A program made the position numbers and the translations under genes. Positions 23,180-30,131 of a stretch of DNA of 46,406 nucleotides are shown here, piece by piece (the stretch's first letter is position 1; the number at the start of each line of letters is the position of its first letter). The stretch comes from a virus: the IMG/VR virus record IMGVR_UViG_3300032087_004063, positions 1 through 46,406 of that record, one strand, 5' to 3'. A model generated the notes under the pieces. It saw only the letters and a program-made list of their open reading frames with translations, did no database searches and had not been told where the DNA came from.

Positions 23180-24373
23180 CTACACAAAAGAAATTGAGAC
23201 CATCTTGGCCTTTTCACCAGTACCAAGTTGATAGCTTGGATCGACGGGCGCGCCACTTTGGAAAAGGTAAATACTTGCACTGATAAATGAGCCGTTGTTT
23301 GCACGAACAATATCATTGATCACCCCCTCAACCGCAATCTTCGAGATTGAGTCTTTACGTGGTGGCACTGACAAGCCAGTAATGAACGGTTCAGCATCTA
23401 AAAAGAAATCCGTTAGGCCATCTTCTATTTGCTCTTGCACTTGCGCAGGGTTGTTCACGATAAGACCCGCAACTGCAACCGTAAAGCCAGTGCGCGAGAT
23501 TGGGTAAACATTAACGAACACACCTGCAGGTCGTCGTGATGCTTTGCCGTTTTGGTCAAACTCAATGGAATCTTTCACTTCTTGAATCTGCGTAGGTGTT
23601 GGAATGCCGTCAGGGTTGCCGCTGCTAGCTGGTGTGGCTTCTGCGTAAACATCCATCTCCATTGGTGCGCCGGTGTACGGATAAACGTTAGAAATGCCGT
23701 CTACTTCTTCACCCCAGATTTGATAGTCGATATACGCACCACCTTGCTTGCGACGCCTAAACGCTTTTTGCACTCGCTTACGGTATGACTCTGCGGTTTC
23801 TGGCTCTGCACCTGTGACAAGTTGCCCTGTAACGGTTGCGATTTTACCTACCTGCGCCAACGGGTTAACAAAAGATAGTTCAGCACCATTCGCTAAATTA
23901 CCATTGGCACCAACGCCATTATTGAAAGTTGGATCGTCAGCAGCTTTGACGTTTATCTCAATTGGATTGGTCGTCAAGATGTACGCTTGTGTTGTGATGT
24001 ACGTGAAACCATTCTGTGAAGACTGCAATTGCGTGCCAGCATCAAGCGTGTCGCCAATTTGCTCAACCACAACGCTAATAGTGTGCTCTGCGCGCTGTCC
24101 CGGCTTTCTACCATCCAAGCCAATGAGATTGCCCCAGAAGTTTAGCGGGTTGACCGTTACGCCAAGGACCTTGATATCTTCACTTGAACAAGTAGACACA
24201 AACCACTGTTTCAGCATGAATGTGGAATAGTGCTCAAGCATCACGAATATAGACGCAGTCGCCTTGGAGTGTGCGCGCATAAATGACTTAGCCAGTAATG
24301 GGATCTTCTGGTTTAGTGTCGATTCAAGTTGCGCGATTATGCTATCGGAAATTTCTTTGATTGTTCTAGCCAT
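23180..24373 (-). CDS. baseplate J-like protein (Mu gp47 family)
   Basis: About 397 residues from ATG 24373 (MARTIKEISDSIIAQLE); the 18 residues before it in the open frame lack a ribosome binding site and overlap the gp46-like gene. It has the J-family features TISVVVEQIGDTLDAGTQLQ, then ETAESYRKRVQKAFRRRKQG, then GISNVYPYTG and a C-terminal ISKIAVEGVINDIVRA. This protein forms the rim of the baseplate wedge. It overlaps its upstream neighbour by eight bases. Confidence 0.9.
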   Translation of the reverse strand: MARTIKEISDSIIAQLESTLNQKIPLLAKSFMRAHSKATASIFVMLEHYSTFMLKQWFVSTCSSEDIKVLGVTVNPLNFWGNLIGLDGRKPGQRAEHTISVVVEQIGDTLDAGTQLQSSQNGFTYITTQAYILTTNPIEINVKAADDPTFNNGVGANGNLANGAELSFVNPLAQVGKIATVTGQLVTGAEPETAESYRKRVQKAFRRRKQGGAYIDYQIWGEEVDGISNVYPYTGAPMEMDVYAEATPASSGNPDGIPTPTQIQEVKDSIEFDQNGKASRRPAGVFVNVYPISRTGFTVAVAGLIVNNPAQVQEQIEDGLTDFFLDAEPFITGLSVPPRKDSISKIAVEGVINDIVRANNGSFISASIYLFQSGAPVDPSYQLGTGEKAKMVSISFV

Positions 24374-24773
24374 TGGTTCCCCACTCAACCGGAAGCGTGA
24401 TATTAGTTGAGCTAGAATCCTGCTCAATCGTTATGCTAATGATAACACGGTTTAAGCCATCCGAAGAAACAGAGGTGTCAATTGAGTTAGCATTACCATT
24501 GGTCACAAGCCACTTCAAATCAGCATTCACCGCTTGCACCAGTAGCTGATAGTTTTTCGAGGATTGAGGTTTGTTTTGTATGATCGCTTCTGTTTGAGAT
24601 GATAGCTTTTCGTCGTTGGTTTCTGCTGCTTCGTTTAGGTAGGTATCAACAGGCGAAAATAGCGATAGATACACCGCTGTTTCGAGTCCCTGAGTCATTT
24701 GTACGATGCCATCAGTGATTGAGATATCACCGTCGTTAAGCGTCTGAAAGAGTAGTACGTCGCCTTCTTGCAT
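24366..24773 (-). CDS. gp46-like baseplate wedge protein (phage GP46 family)
   Basis: A 135-residue protein. DVLLFQTLNDGDISITDGIV and GLETAVYLSLFSP at the start, NYQLLVQAVNADLKWLV in the middle and RVIISITIEQ at the end follow the GP46/gpW-type wedge layout. It lies between spike and gp47, the exact Mu order, but a small cassette separates it from the spike gene. Its ribosome binding site AAGG (24784-24781) is locked in a 10-bp RNA stem, see 24781-24817. Confidence 0.87.
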   Translation of the reverse strand: MQEGDVLLFQTLNDGDISITDGIVQMTQGLETAVYLSLFSPVDTYLNEAAETNDEKLSSQTEAIIQNKPQSSKNYQLLVQAVNADLKWLVTNGNANSIDTSVSSDGLNRVIISITIEQDSSSTNITLPVEWGTNG

Positions 24774-24780
24774 TGCGCGC

Positions 24781-24817
24781 CCTTAGTGTAAGTGGTTTTG
24801 TTAAGTATACACTAAGG
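24781..24817 (-). promoter_or_regulatory. RNA hairpin covering the gp46-like ribosome binding site
   Basis: A perfect 10-bp inverted repeat: CCTTAGTGTA at 24781-24790 and TACACTAAGG at 24808-24817, with a 17-base loop. On the leftward message the 3' arm contains the AAGG Shine-Dalgarno sequence, seven bases before ATG 24773. The stem would hide the site until opened. Confidence 0.7.
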
Positions 24818-24831
24818 TTGATAGGTGATAA

Positions 24832-24855
24832 AAAGCCCCTGCGGTGAGGGGCTTT
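24832..24855 (-). terminator. terminator closing the 25-kb cassette
   Basis: AAAGCCCCT (24832-24840) and AGGGGCTTT (24847-24855) pair around a GCGGTG loop. On the minus strand a T-run follows the stem (TTTTTATC). Confidence 0.85.
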
Positions 24856-24858
24856 GTT

Positions 24859-25062
24859 TTATTTCTTGTTGAAAATCCAGTACACAAACCAGAATGGAGC
24901 CAGTATCCAGAAAATCCATGAGAATACTTTACAATGAAATACCGTAGTGCCATGAGGGGCGGCGTGTAAATCGTTAACCATAAAGTTAAATAGACGCTTT
25001 CTTTCTGTAAACATCCACCCGTAAGCGAAGAAGCAGTAGAATGCCAATATCTCAATCATCAC
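24859..25062 (-). CDS. 67-residue membrane protein
   Basis: Two hydrophobic segments: ILAFYCFFAYGWMF near the start and VFSWIFWILAPFWFVYWIF at the end, with a polar loop holding histidines between them. The start overlaps the upstream stop in an ATGA. It is the second gene of a moron-like cassette with its own promoter and terminator. Superinfection exclusion is a typical role for such proteins, but that is a guess. Confidence 0.65.
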   Translation of the reverse strand: MMIEILAFYCFFAYGWMFTERKRLFNFMVNDLHAAPHGTTVFHCKVFSWIFWILAPFWFVYWIFNKK

Positions 25063-25628
25063 TTCACCCCCTTGCGGTAGTTTGTTTTGTCTACGATGGC
25101 TAGGCTGTCGTACATTCTGCTCAGTATGTCTTTATATGTCATGGTGCCTATTAATTTAACCTCGCTAGCCCATCGCTCAATCCATTCACGCTTTTCTTTT
25201 TCTTCTTGGGTTTCGGGTTTGTTTTTTGATAGGTCTTCACGATCCCAATAGTGGTACGTTCCTGTGCTATCAAGTCCGTAAATCATGTTTGGGTTGATAA
25301 TTGTTATTTCATTTCCATCGCAGTCATAAGCAATATCGCCATTCTTCCACTCAACTTCACCACTAAACGCGCTCATTTCTTCTTGGTGTTCGGTTTGCGT
25401 TTCAACTTTGTCGATGTTCATTTGGTTTTCCAAATCAGATAGCAAAAATACACTTGGCTGAAAAATATCTCTAAATACATTAATGAACACTTCATCAAGT
25501 GATGAGATTACCGTTTCGTTTTTGTAGTATTGAGTTTTGCCTTCAATGCACGAGAAGTGAGTCGCCTCTTTTGGTGCGCCCTCAATAATTTCTTTGGCTT
25601 TATTGTTGCTAATATCTGTTAGTTTCAT
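25059..25628 (-). CDS. hypothetical cassette protein
   Basis: A 189-residue, acidic protein. TVISSLDEVFINVFRDIFQP and WKNGDIAYDCDGNEITIINP are its most distinctive parts; the second looks like a small SH3-like beta motif. The C-terminal third is charged helix (QEEKEKREWIERWASEVK). I recognise no family. The ribosome binding site is ACAGGACG. It is the first gene of the cassette driven by the palindromic promoter at 25660-25699. Confidence 0.7.
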   Translation of the reverse strand: MKLTDISNNKAKEIIEGAPKEATHFSCIEGKTQYYKNETVISSLDEVFINVFRDIFQPSVFLLSDLENQMNIDKVETQTEHQEEMSAFSGEVEWKNGDIAYDCDGNEITIINPNMIYGLDSTGTYHYWDREDLSKNKPETQEEKEKREWIERWASEVKLIGTMTYKDILSRMYDSLAIVDKTNYRKGVK

Positions 25629-25659
25629 CTTTCATCGTCCTGTTTATTAACCTACAAAC

Positions 25660-25699
25660 ACAATAACCGACCTAATGATTAAAATCAAGTCAGTTATTG
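25660..25699 (-). promoter_or_regulatory. moron promoter with palindromic operator, copy 1
   Basis: On the minus strand TTGATT (25688-25683), 17 bases, TATTGT (25665-25660). The promoter lies inside an inverted repeat: CAATAACCGACCT (25661-25673) against AAGTCAGTTATTG (25687-25699), with two mismatches. It contains the 12-mer GACTTGATTTTA shared with 30.1 kb and 32.7 kb. Confidence 0.75.
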
Positions 25700-25710
25700 C
25701 ATTATTTTTA

Positions 25711-26367
25711 TTAAGGCTGCGAACCGCTATTACCAGTGATTGGTCTAGATTCAGCATCCAAGTAATCACCCGCCGCGTGAACGTGGTCTTTCTGCTCCTT
25801 ACCTGCAACAGTAAGAGACGATGAACCACTAAGCACTGGAGCACCAACACTAACAGGTGAGGTTGCCGAGCCATCAGGATTAATGATAAAGCCGTTTAAG
25901 TTAAACGCCCGCCCCGTTTGCGTCATCGCCCCACTATCATCAACCGTCTTGGTATAAGCGCCATTAGTCTCAGTGTAAGACCCATCAGCATTAACCGATT
26001 TAGAATAAACTCCGTTAGTCTCCACCCATGAGCCATCAGGGCTAATCGTCTTGCTGTAGCTGTCATTGGCAATAATGATAGTGCCGTCTTTCTTGAGGTA
26101 AACATGGTTAACCACTTCGCCAGCATCGTTACGCGCATAAGTTCTTTTTTCCCCTGGTTCTGCAATCTTGTTGTCGTAGTCAAACGCACCTAAGTAAACG
26201 TCAACACCATTTTGGCTCGTGCGATCGCTCCATCCGTCATCTTGTGGTAGTGGCTTTGAATCGTCACCTAGTGGCTGTAGGTGCTCCATTTCGTTTATGT
26301 CACTAGCATCAATCACGGCCTTTATTCGGTCGCCAATTGCGCTAAGTGCGCGTGTTATTCTTCCCAC
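25711..26367 (-). CDS. baseplate central spike protein (Mu gp45 / P2 gpV-like)
   Basis: A 218-residue protein. Residues 1-95 form the OB-like collar (QPLGDDSKPLPQDDGW, GVDVYLGAFDYDN). Residues 104-154 are three 17-residue repeats starting YSKT, YSKS and YTKT, each with a (D/G)-G-S-x-x-x-T-N-G turn, as expected for a triple-stranded beta-helix. The end has KDHVHAAGDYLD; the H-x-H at 195-197 is the metal-binding tip motif known from P2 and Mu spikes, where iron is held at the point. It pierces the outer membrane on contraction. It overlaps the hub gene by 13 bases. Confidence 0.92.
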   Translation of the reverse strand: MGRITRALSAIGDRIKAVIDASDINEMEHLQPLGDDSKPLPQDDGWSDRTSQNGVDVYLGAFDYDNKIAEPGEKRTYARNDAGEVVNHVYLKKDGTIIIANDSYSKTISPDGSWVETNGVYSKSVNADGSYTETNGAYTKTVDDSGAMTQTGRAFNLNGFIINPDGSATSPVSVGAPVLSGSSSLTVAGKEQKDHVHAAGDYLDAESRPITGNSGSQP

Positions 26368-27566
26368 GGTAAAACCTCCACATCTTCACCATTGTAAGAT
26401 TCTGGTAACGTCAACTCTAAAGCGCATGTTCTTGCATTTGGAGTTAGTGACATTGTAACGCCTCGCACAAACATCTTAGTGTCACGATAAACCATAGCGG
26501 TTGGCGCTTGAATGTTCACAAACGTATTTACCGCGTACAAGTCACCTTGTGGATCGCGTAGCGTTGCCAGCTCGCACGAATAACGAATTGAATTAGCCAA
26601 CCCTCGCGCCCTACGACTCACAGCAACGGTCTTTTCGTCACCGTTAAATGAATCGGTCGCCATGTAGTTATCAACGCGCAGGGAGTTCGTAAGCTTGCGA
26701 TTTTTAGCCGTGTAGCTTGTTGGATTCTGGCGAATGATAACGGGCAATATAGCGGTGTAATCGCTGTAATAACTTTGCTCACTAAATTGCGGGATAACCG
26801 ATAGCAATGGCGGTTGATTGTCTTTAAGGAATGCCACGCTTTCAGATTCGCTTGCTTTAGTTAAAAGCAAGTTACCTTCTAAGTTATTAGTGATAACAAT
26901 ATCACGCTGCTTGGCCAGCTCAGTGAGGTATGATGCCACTCGCTTGTCTGGCTTGATAGTCGCCACGTTAAACGATGCGCCAACATCAGCATCAACCACA
27001 ACATCAAACGGGAATACCTCCGTGATAGTCTTGGCAATGCGATCAAGCTTAAAGCCCCTAACCTCAACAGGATAAGCCGAGATAGGGACGCAAGTATCAT
27101 TAATCACAGCACAACGAGAATAGGCCGACAGCGTAACAGTGCGACTTTGTGGTGTGACCGACGGGTTAACGCCCATTTGTGTGCCACTAAATACCAGCTC
27201 TTCACCAATAAACACTTCTATTGATTGGTAACTAAACGGCTTGAATAGCTCTCTGAACTGCGTGTTTTCTGGCTCGAATGGCGCGATAATGTCGCACGTA
27301 TCGAAGCTGTCAAAGCGCTGGCTAATCACCACCTCTAGAAAGTTTTTAAACTCAATCGACCCAATCAACACGGTAACTTCATCAAGTGTTGGATTAATCT
27401 TCGTCTTGCTTGGTGTTTTGGGAATAAATAGCTGTGTACCCGCGTCAAGCTCTGCACCTGCTGACGGGTTAGCCTTGCGCAGTTTGGCGGTGCTGTCTTC
27501 TGTGCCGTACTCCTTTCGGCTTACGTCTTCAAAGGTTTCACCTTGTTTGGTGGTGTAGGTTGTCAT
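26355..27566 (-). CDS. baseplate hub protein (Mu gpP / gp44-like) with LysM-like start
   Basis: About 403 residues from ATG 27566. The 16-residue extension of the open frame, with weak starts, runs toward a terminator hairpin and is dropped. Residues 1-55 (QGETFEDVSRKEYGTEDSTA then LDAGTQLFIPKT) form a LysM-like domain. The main body has VTVLIGSIEFKNFLEVVISQ, VEVFIGEELVFSG, VTLSAYSRCAVINDT and REL-type hub features, as in Mu gp44 and T4 gp27. It carries the spike, whose gene follows directly. Confidence 0.85.
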   Translation of the reverse strand: MTTYTTKQGETFEDVSRKEYGTEDSTAKLRKANPSAGAELDAGTQLFIPKTPSKTKINPTLDEVTVLIGSIEFKNFLEVVISQRFDSFDTCDIIAPFEPENTQFRELFKPFSYQSIEVFIGEELVFSGTQMGVNPSVTPQSRTVTLSAYSRCAVINDTCVPISAYPVEVRGFKLDRIAKTITEVFPFDVVVDADVGASFNVATIKPDKRVASYLTELAKQRDIVITNNLEGNLLLTKASESESVAFLKDNQPPLLSVIPQFSEQSYYSDYTAILPVIIRQNPTSYTAKNRKLTNSLRVDNYMATDSFNGDEKTVAVSRRARGLANSIRYSCELATLRDPQGDLYAVNTFVNIQAPTAMVYRDTKMFVRGVTMSLTPNARTCALELTLPESYNGEDVEVLPWEE

Positions 27567-27611
27567 TGTTTCCATACCATAGTGGTGTTTTGGATAGTAT
27601 AACACGCACAA

Positions 27612-27637
27612 AAAAGCCCACTAGGTTGTGGGCTTTT
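27612..27637 (-). terminator. terminator after the tRNA-like element
   Basis: AAAAGCCCAC (27612-27621) and GTGGGCTTTT (27628-27637) form a 10-bp stem with a TAGGTT loop. On the minus strand, T residues continue after the stem. It lies nine bases beyond the 3' end of the tRNA-like element. Confidence 0.85.
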
Positions 27638-27645
27638 AAATTGGG

Positions 27646-27739
27646 TGGTTACTGAAGGATTCGAACCTGCAACGCGACTGGGCATATCATCTGAGTCGTC
27701 CGCTTATTGCCTCCGTGTACCACTTCCGGCACAGCAACC
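27646..27739 (-). tRNA. tRNA-like element, class II size, aberrant anticodon region
   Basis: The minus strand reads a 94-nt element. The acceptor stem is GGTTGCT/AGTAACC (7 bp, one G-T pair). The D arm has CCG/CGG with a loop containing GTGGTA. The T arm is GCAGG-TTCGAAT-CCTTC with one mismatch and the invariant TTCGA, and the discriminator is A. The 3' end continues CCC, so CCA is not encoded. The 41 bases between the D and T arms do not form a canonical 5-bp, 7-nt anticodon arm in any phase I tried. The nearest anticodon-like context is CTCAGAT (CAG, Leu) without a stem. It may be a degenerate tRNA-Ser/Leu, an interrupted tRNA, or a tRNA-like RNA with another job. Confidence 0.6.
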
Positions 27740-27792
27740 GTTAATATCCAGTATAGCACACAAAGGTAAACTAGATCGGATGGCTCTAGAGG

Positions 27793-27936
27793 TCATGTAA
27801 AGTACAACAGGCAAACTAGCGCAACCCACAAGACCAACTCTCTACCTGTAATTGATATGCGATAGGAGTCTTTTGCTTCCCACTCGAACCTCCATCCTTT
27901 ATTGTAAATAACCAGTTTATGTGTGAGTATTTTCAT
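27793..27936 (-). CDS. 47-residue small membrane protein
   Basis: It begins at ATG 27936 after an AAACAGGAC site. The frame opens MKILTHKLVIYNKGWRFEWE and ends with the hydrophobic LVLWVALVCLLYFT, one possible C-terminal membrane span. It lies between the gpN-like gene and the tRNA-like element. Support is the strong ribosome binding site and the plausible topology. Its function is unknown. Confidence 0.55.
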   Translation of the reverse strand: MKILTHKLVIYNKGWRFEWEAKDSYRISITGRELVLWVALVCLLYFT

Positions 27937-27958
27937 TTTCACTGTCCTGTTTCATTGT

Positions 27959-29209
27959 TTATTGTACAAGGTAGCGCATCAAGCGCCCTTTCGGTATCGT
28001 CCAAATATCCGAGTTATCCAACCCATTCAGCAAAACAACTCTTTCCACCGTATCGCTATCACTGGTTCCGAAATACTGATACGCAAAGTCTAGCACCAGC
28101 ATATCTCGCTCAAGCACTACGTTTCTGTAACGCTGTAGTGATGATGCAGATTCAATAACACTGCCGACCGTTTTGGTTACGTGATCGAGCAATGCCTCGT
28201 ACCCTGCGCCCTCATCTTCAATAGATACCGATGCAAAGTTGCGCTCCTTCCACTCTACATATTCAAAGAATGAATCTTGAATGGTTATAGCTGCGGTTAG
28301 TGCTTCGTCACGCGTTTCAAACTCCGTTGCAAGAATGCTATCGGCAATCGCTGACACGTTGCTTGATGCAAACAAATCTTGTGTTTGTACTGAGTTTTGA
28401 CCGACGTTGTTATATGTCGGCGTGGTGGTTGTGTTGTCGGGTCCTATAATGTCGTCAAGCAAATCACCATAAGCATCAAACTTAGCACTGATTAATGCGG
28501 CTGTGTTGGTGGCTGATTTAACCAACTGCGTACATTGAAAAGCCAGTGTAAGTGGTGTGCCAATAAGAGTATCGATGCCGTTAGTGATTGAGTTGGACAC
28601 ATCATTTAGAAACTCTTCAGCATCCGCGACGCCTTCCACTAGCGGTTTTAGACCTTCTTCCACACTGCCAACAAAATCATTGATCTCATTAATCAGCGAT
28701 TGTTCTTCAGCGACAGACTCCAGGTTGATCCCATCGGCAAATTCTTCACTTTTCACATTGTCAAAGTTAGTGCTTGCCGCTTGCGCCGACTCATTTCGGT
28801 TTGTCTGTGCGCTTGGATACAGGTCGGTAATTGTTTCAATGAAAGTGATAGTAAATGCGCTCTGGTTTGCACCAGTTTTTAATCTATCGACTTGCTCAAT
28901 ATCATCGGTCGCGTTAACCGTTAACAGTCCGTAGATTGGATGCTGTAGCTTTCCTGCGCCTTGCTCTGATAATGCTTCGAAAAACTCATTCGCTTGCGTG
29001 TCGTGGTCTTCCCCTGAGAAATAAACGCTCATTGGGTAAGTCTTCGCACCAGCAAAGTTATCTTGCACGTACACATCATTGCTTGAGACAAACTCAAACA
29101 CGGTTGTTTTCTTTTTAATCTTGCGTCTTACATCTTCATACTGAAGCGTAAATTCTGCGCCACTTGGTGAGGTGTAGACGCAGCTTTGTAGGCGGTCTTG
29201 CCATGCCAT
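27959..29209 (-). CDS. DNA circularisation / tail protein (Mu gpN family)
   Basis: A 416-residue protein. The opening AWQDRLQSCVYTSPSGAEFT, then KTTVFEFVSSNDVYVQDNFA and YPMSVYFSGEDHDTQANEFF, is the DNA_circ_N pattern. The middle is helical (LISAKFDAYGDLLDDI). The C-terminus has ERDMLVLDFAYQYFG and WTIPKGR. The name comes from a reported DNA circularisation role of SfV Orf; in Mu-like tails the protein is a baseplate hub component. It follows the tape measure after a small cassette. Confidence 0.87.
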   Translation of the reverse strand: MAWQDRLQSCVYTSPSGAEFTLQYEDVRRKIKKKTTVFEFVSSNDVYVQDNFAGAKTYPMSVYFSGEDHDTQANEFFEALSEQGAGKLQHPIYGLLTVNATDDIEQVDRLKTGANQSAFTITFIETITDLYPSAQTNRNESAQAASTNFDNVKSEEFADGINLESVAEEQSLINEINDFVGSVEEGLKPLVEGVADAEEFLNDVSNSITNGIDTLIGTPLTLAFQCTQLVKSATNTAALISAKFDAYGDLLDDIIGPDNTTTTPTYNNVGQNSVQTQDLFASSNVSAIADSILATEFETRDEALTAAITIQDSFFEYVEWKERNFASVSIEDEGAGYEALLDHVTKTVGSVIESASSLQRYRNVVLERDMLVLDFAYQYFGTSDSDTVERVVLLNGLDNSDIWTIPKGRLMRYLVQ

Positions 29210-29261
29210 TGGTTAGCCCTCTATGGAAGGTGGAATATTGGTTATTGTAGCATGAAAGGAA

Positions 29262-29281
29262 AACCCCTCTGGTGAGGGGTT
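29262..29281 (-). terminator. terminator closing the 29-30-kb cassette
   Basis: AACCCCTC (29262-29269) pairs with GAGGGGTT (29274-29281) around TGGT. It overlaps the stop codon of the last cassette gene. On the minus strand T residues follow. Confidence 0.82.
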
Positions 29282-29516
29282 AGTTTAGCTTCGGTGGTAA
29301 GAAATGGCTATCATGCCAATCCAGTTGAGACATAGCACCGTGGTTGTCCCAGCCGTGGTTATCCATAGGTGCGCCACACATACATGTGTCATTGCACGCC
29401 AACCGCCTAGTTTCATTCCAGCTTGATAATTCAATTCTGTACTTTCCAATAGAAAATGCAATGTAAATCCAGCACGCTAAAAATCCGCCTAAGCATAGTG
29501 AAATGATATCAACCAT
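29280..29516 (-). CDS. 78-residue membrane protein with Cys/His-rich tail
   Basis: The start at ATG 29516 has AGGGG eight bases before it; a GTG at 29525 would add three residues. One membrane segment (IISLCLGGFLACWIYIAFSI) is followed by a polar tail with CNDTCMCGAP and the histidine-rich DNHGWDNHGAMSQLDWHDSH, a likely metal-binding patch. Topology suggests the tail is outside or in the cytoplasm next to the membrane. It is the last gene of the cassette. Confidence 0.65.
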   Translation of the reverse strand: MVDIISLCLGGFLACWIYIAFSIGKYRIELSSWNETRRLACNDTCMCGAPMDNHGWDNHGAMSQLDWHDSHFLPPKLN

Positions 29517-29611
29517 CACATCCACCCCTCACTAACCGCACAATAAACAACATAAGACCAAAGCGCCACGCCTGTTAGCACGATGGCAAAGAATTTCTTT
29601 TTAGATATCAT
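29516..29611 (-). CDS. 31-residue membrane peptide
   Basis: It begins MISKKKFFAIVLTGVALWSY after a GGAGGA site and has one membrane span. The stop TGA overlaps the next ATG (TGATG), giving coupled translation. Its function is unknown. Confidence 0.55.
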   Translation of the reverse strand: MISKKKFFAIVLTGVALWSYVVYCAVSEGWM

Positions 29612-29883
29612 GAGTCCTCCATACTTTTCATAAACATCTTGCCAAGTGCAGTAAGTCTTTTCTTATCTCCACTTTTCGCGTCATACATGAACCCACCATC
29701 GACAATTAAATGGTAAGCAGTATGTCCTGACCAGTAACCATTCAATTGATCGGTTAAGTTTTTGTGTAACTGCTTTCTCATTCGATCAATGCCAGCCTTG
29801 GCGATATCGTCAGACCATCGCGCACTAAACAGATCGTAGATTATCTTATTGATGTCGCTTAGTTCTTCATAATTAGTTGGCAT
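29608..29883 (-). CDS. 91-residue hypothetical protein
   Basis: The start at ATG 29883 has the near-perfect site AAGGAGAT; the longer frame to 29964 overlaps the upstream membrane gene. Helical at the start (TNYEELSDINKIIYDLFSA), then LHKNLTDQLNGYWSGHTAYH and a basic end (GDKKRLTALGKMFMKSM). It resembles a small winged-helix or toxin-like protein only loosely. No family is assigned. Confidence 0.65.
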   Translation of the reverse strand: MPTNYEELSDINKIIYDLFSARWSDDIAKAGIDRMRKQLHKNLTDQLNGYWSGHTAYHLIVDGGFMYDAKSGDKKRLTALGKMFMKSMEDS

Positions 29884-30043
29884 TGTTGATCTCCTTTCTG
29901 AAGATGAAGCGAGCCGCAAGAGCGGTGGCAGCAACCCAGTAAGCAAGATAAGCACCGCTGGCAAATGCTGAATATCCAGATAGTGGAATGATTGGAGTAA
30001 GTAGTGTTAGTGAAACTAGGGTTAGTTTGATTGGTTTTTTCAT
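29873..30043 (-). CDS. 56-residue two-span membrane protein
   Basis: It begins MKKPIKLTLVSLTLLTPIIP, followed by a Ser/Gly turn and a second span (GAYLAYWVAATALAARFIF). The ribosome binding site is AGGACGG. It overlaps the next gene by 11 bases, and that gene's AAGGAGAT site lies inside it. It is the first gene after the palindromic promoter at 30.1 kb. Confidence 0.6.
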   Translation of the reverse strand: MKKPIKLTLVSLTLLTPIIPLSGYSAFASGAYLAYWVAATALAARFIFRKEINNAN

Positions 30044-30073
30044 ATGTCCGTCCTGATTTGTTAGTTCACAATA

Positions 30074-30112
30074 AAAATAACCGACTTAATGGCTAAAATC
30101 AAGTCGGTTATT
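30074..30112 (-). promoter_or_regulatory. moron promoter with palindromic operator, copy 2
   Basis: On the minus strand TTGATT (30102-30097), 17 bases, TATTTT (30079-30074). The inverted repeat AATAACCGACTT (30076-30087) and AAGTCGGTTATT (30101-30112) is perfect over 12 bp, with a 13-base centre. It contains GACTTGATTTTA. Confidence 0.78.
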
Positions 30113-30131
30113 GTATTTATTTTAACTGTGG

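Noticed and set aside
24801-25055. 84-residue leftward ORF in the 25-kb cassette
   Set aside because: It is a frame shadow of the 67-residue membrane gene (24859-25062), which has an ATGA link to its neighbour.
27646-27653. Attachment site (attP) at the tRNA-like 3' end
   Set aside because: There is no integrase and the 3' end lacks the encoded CCA. An attP cannot be supported without them.
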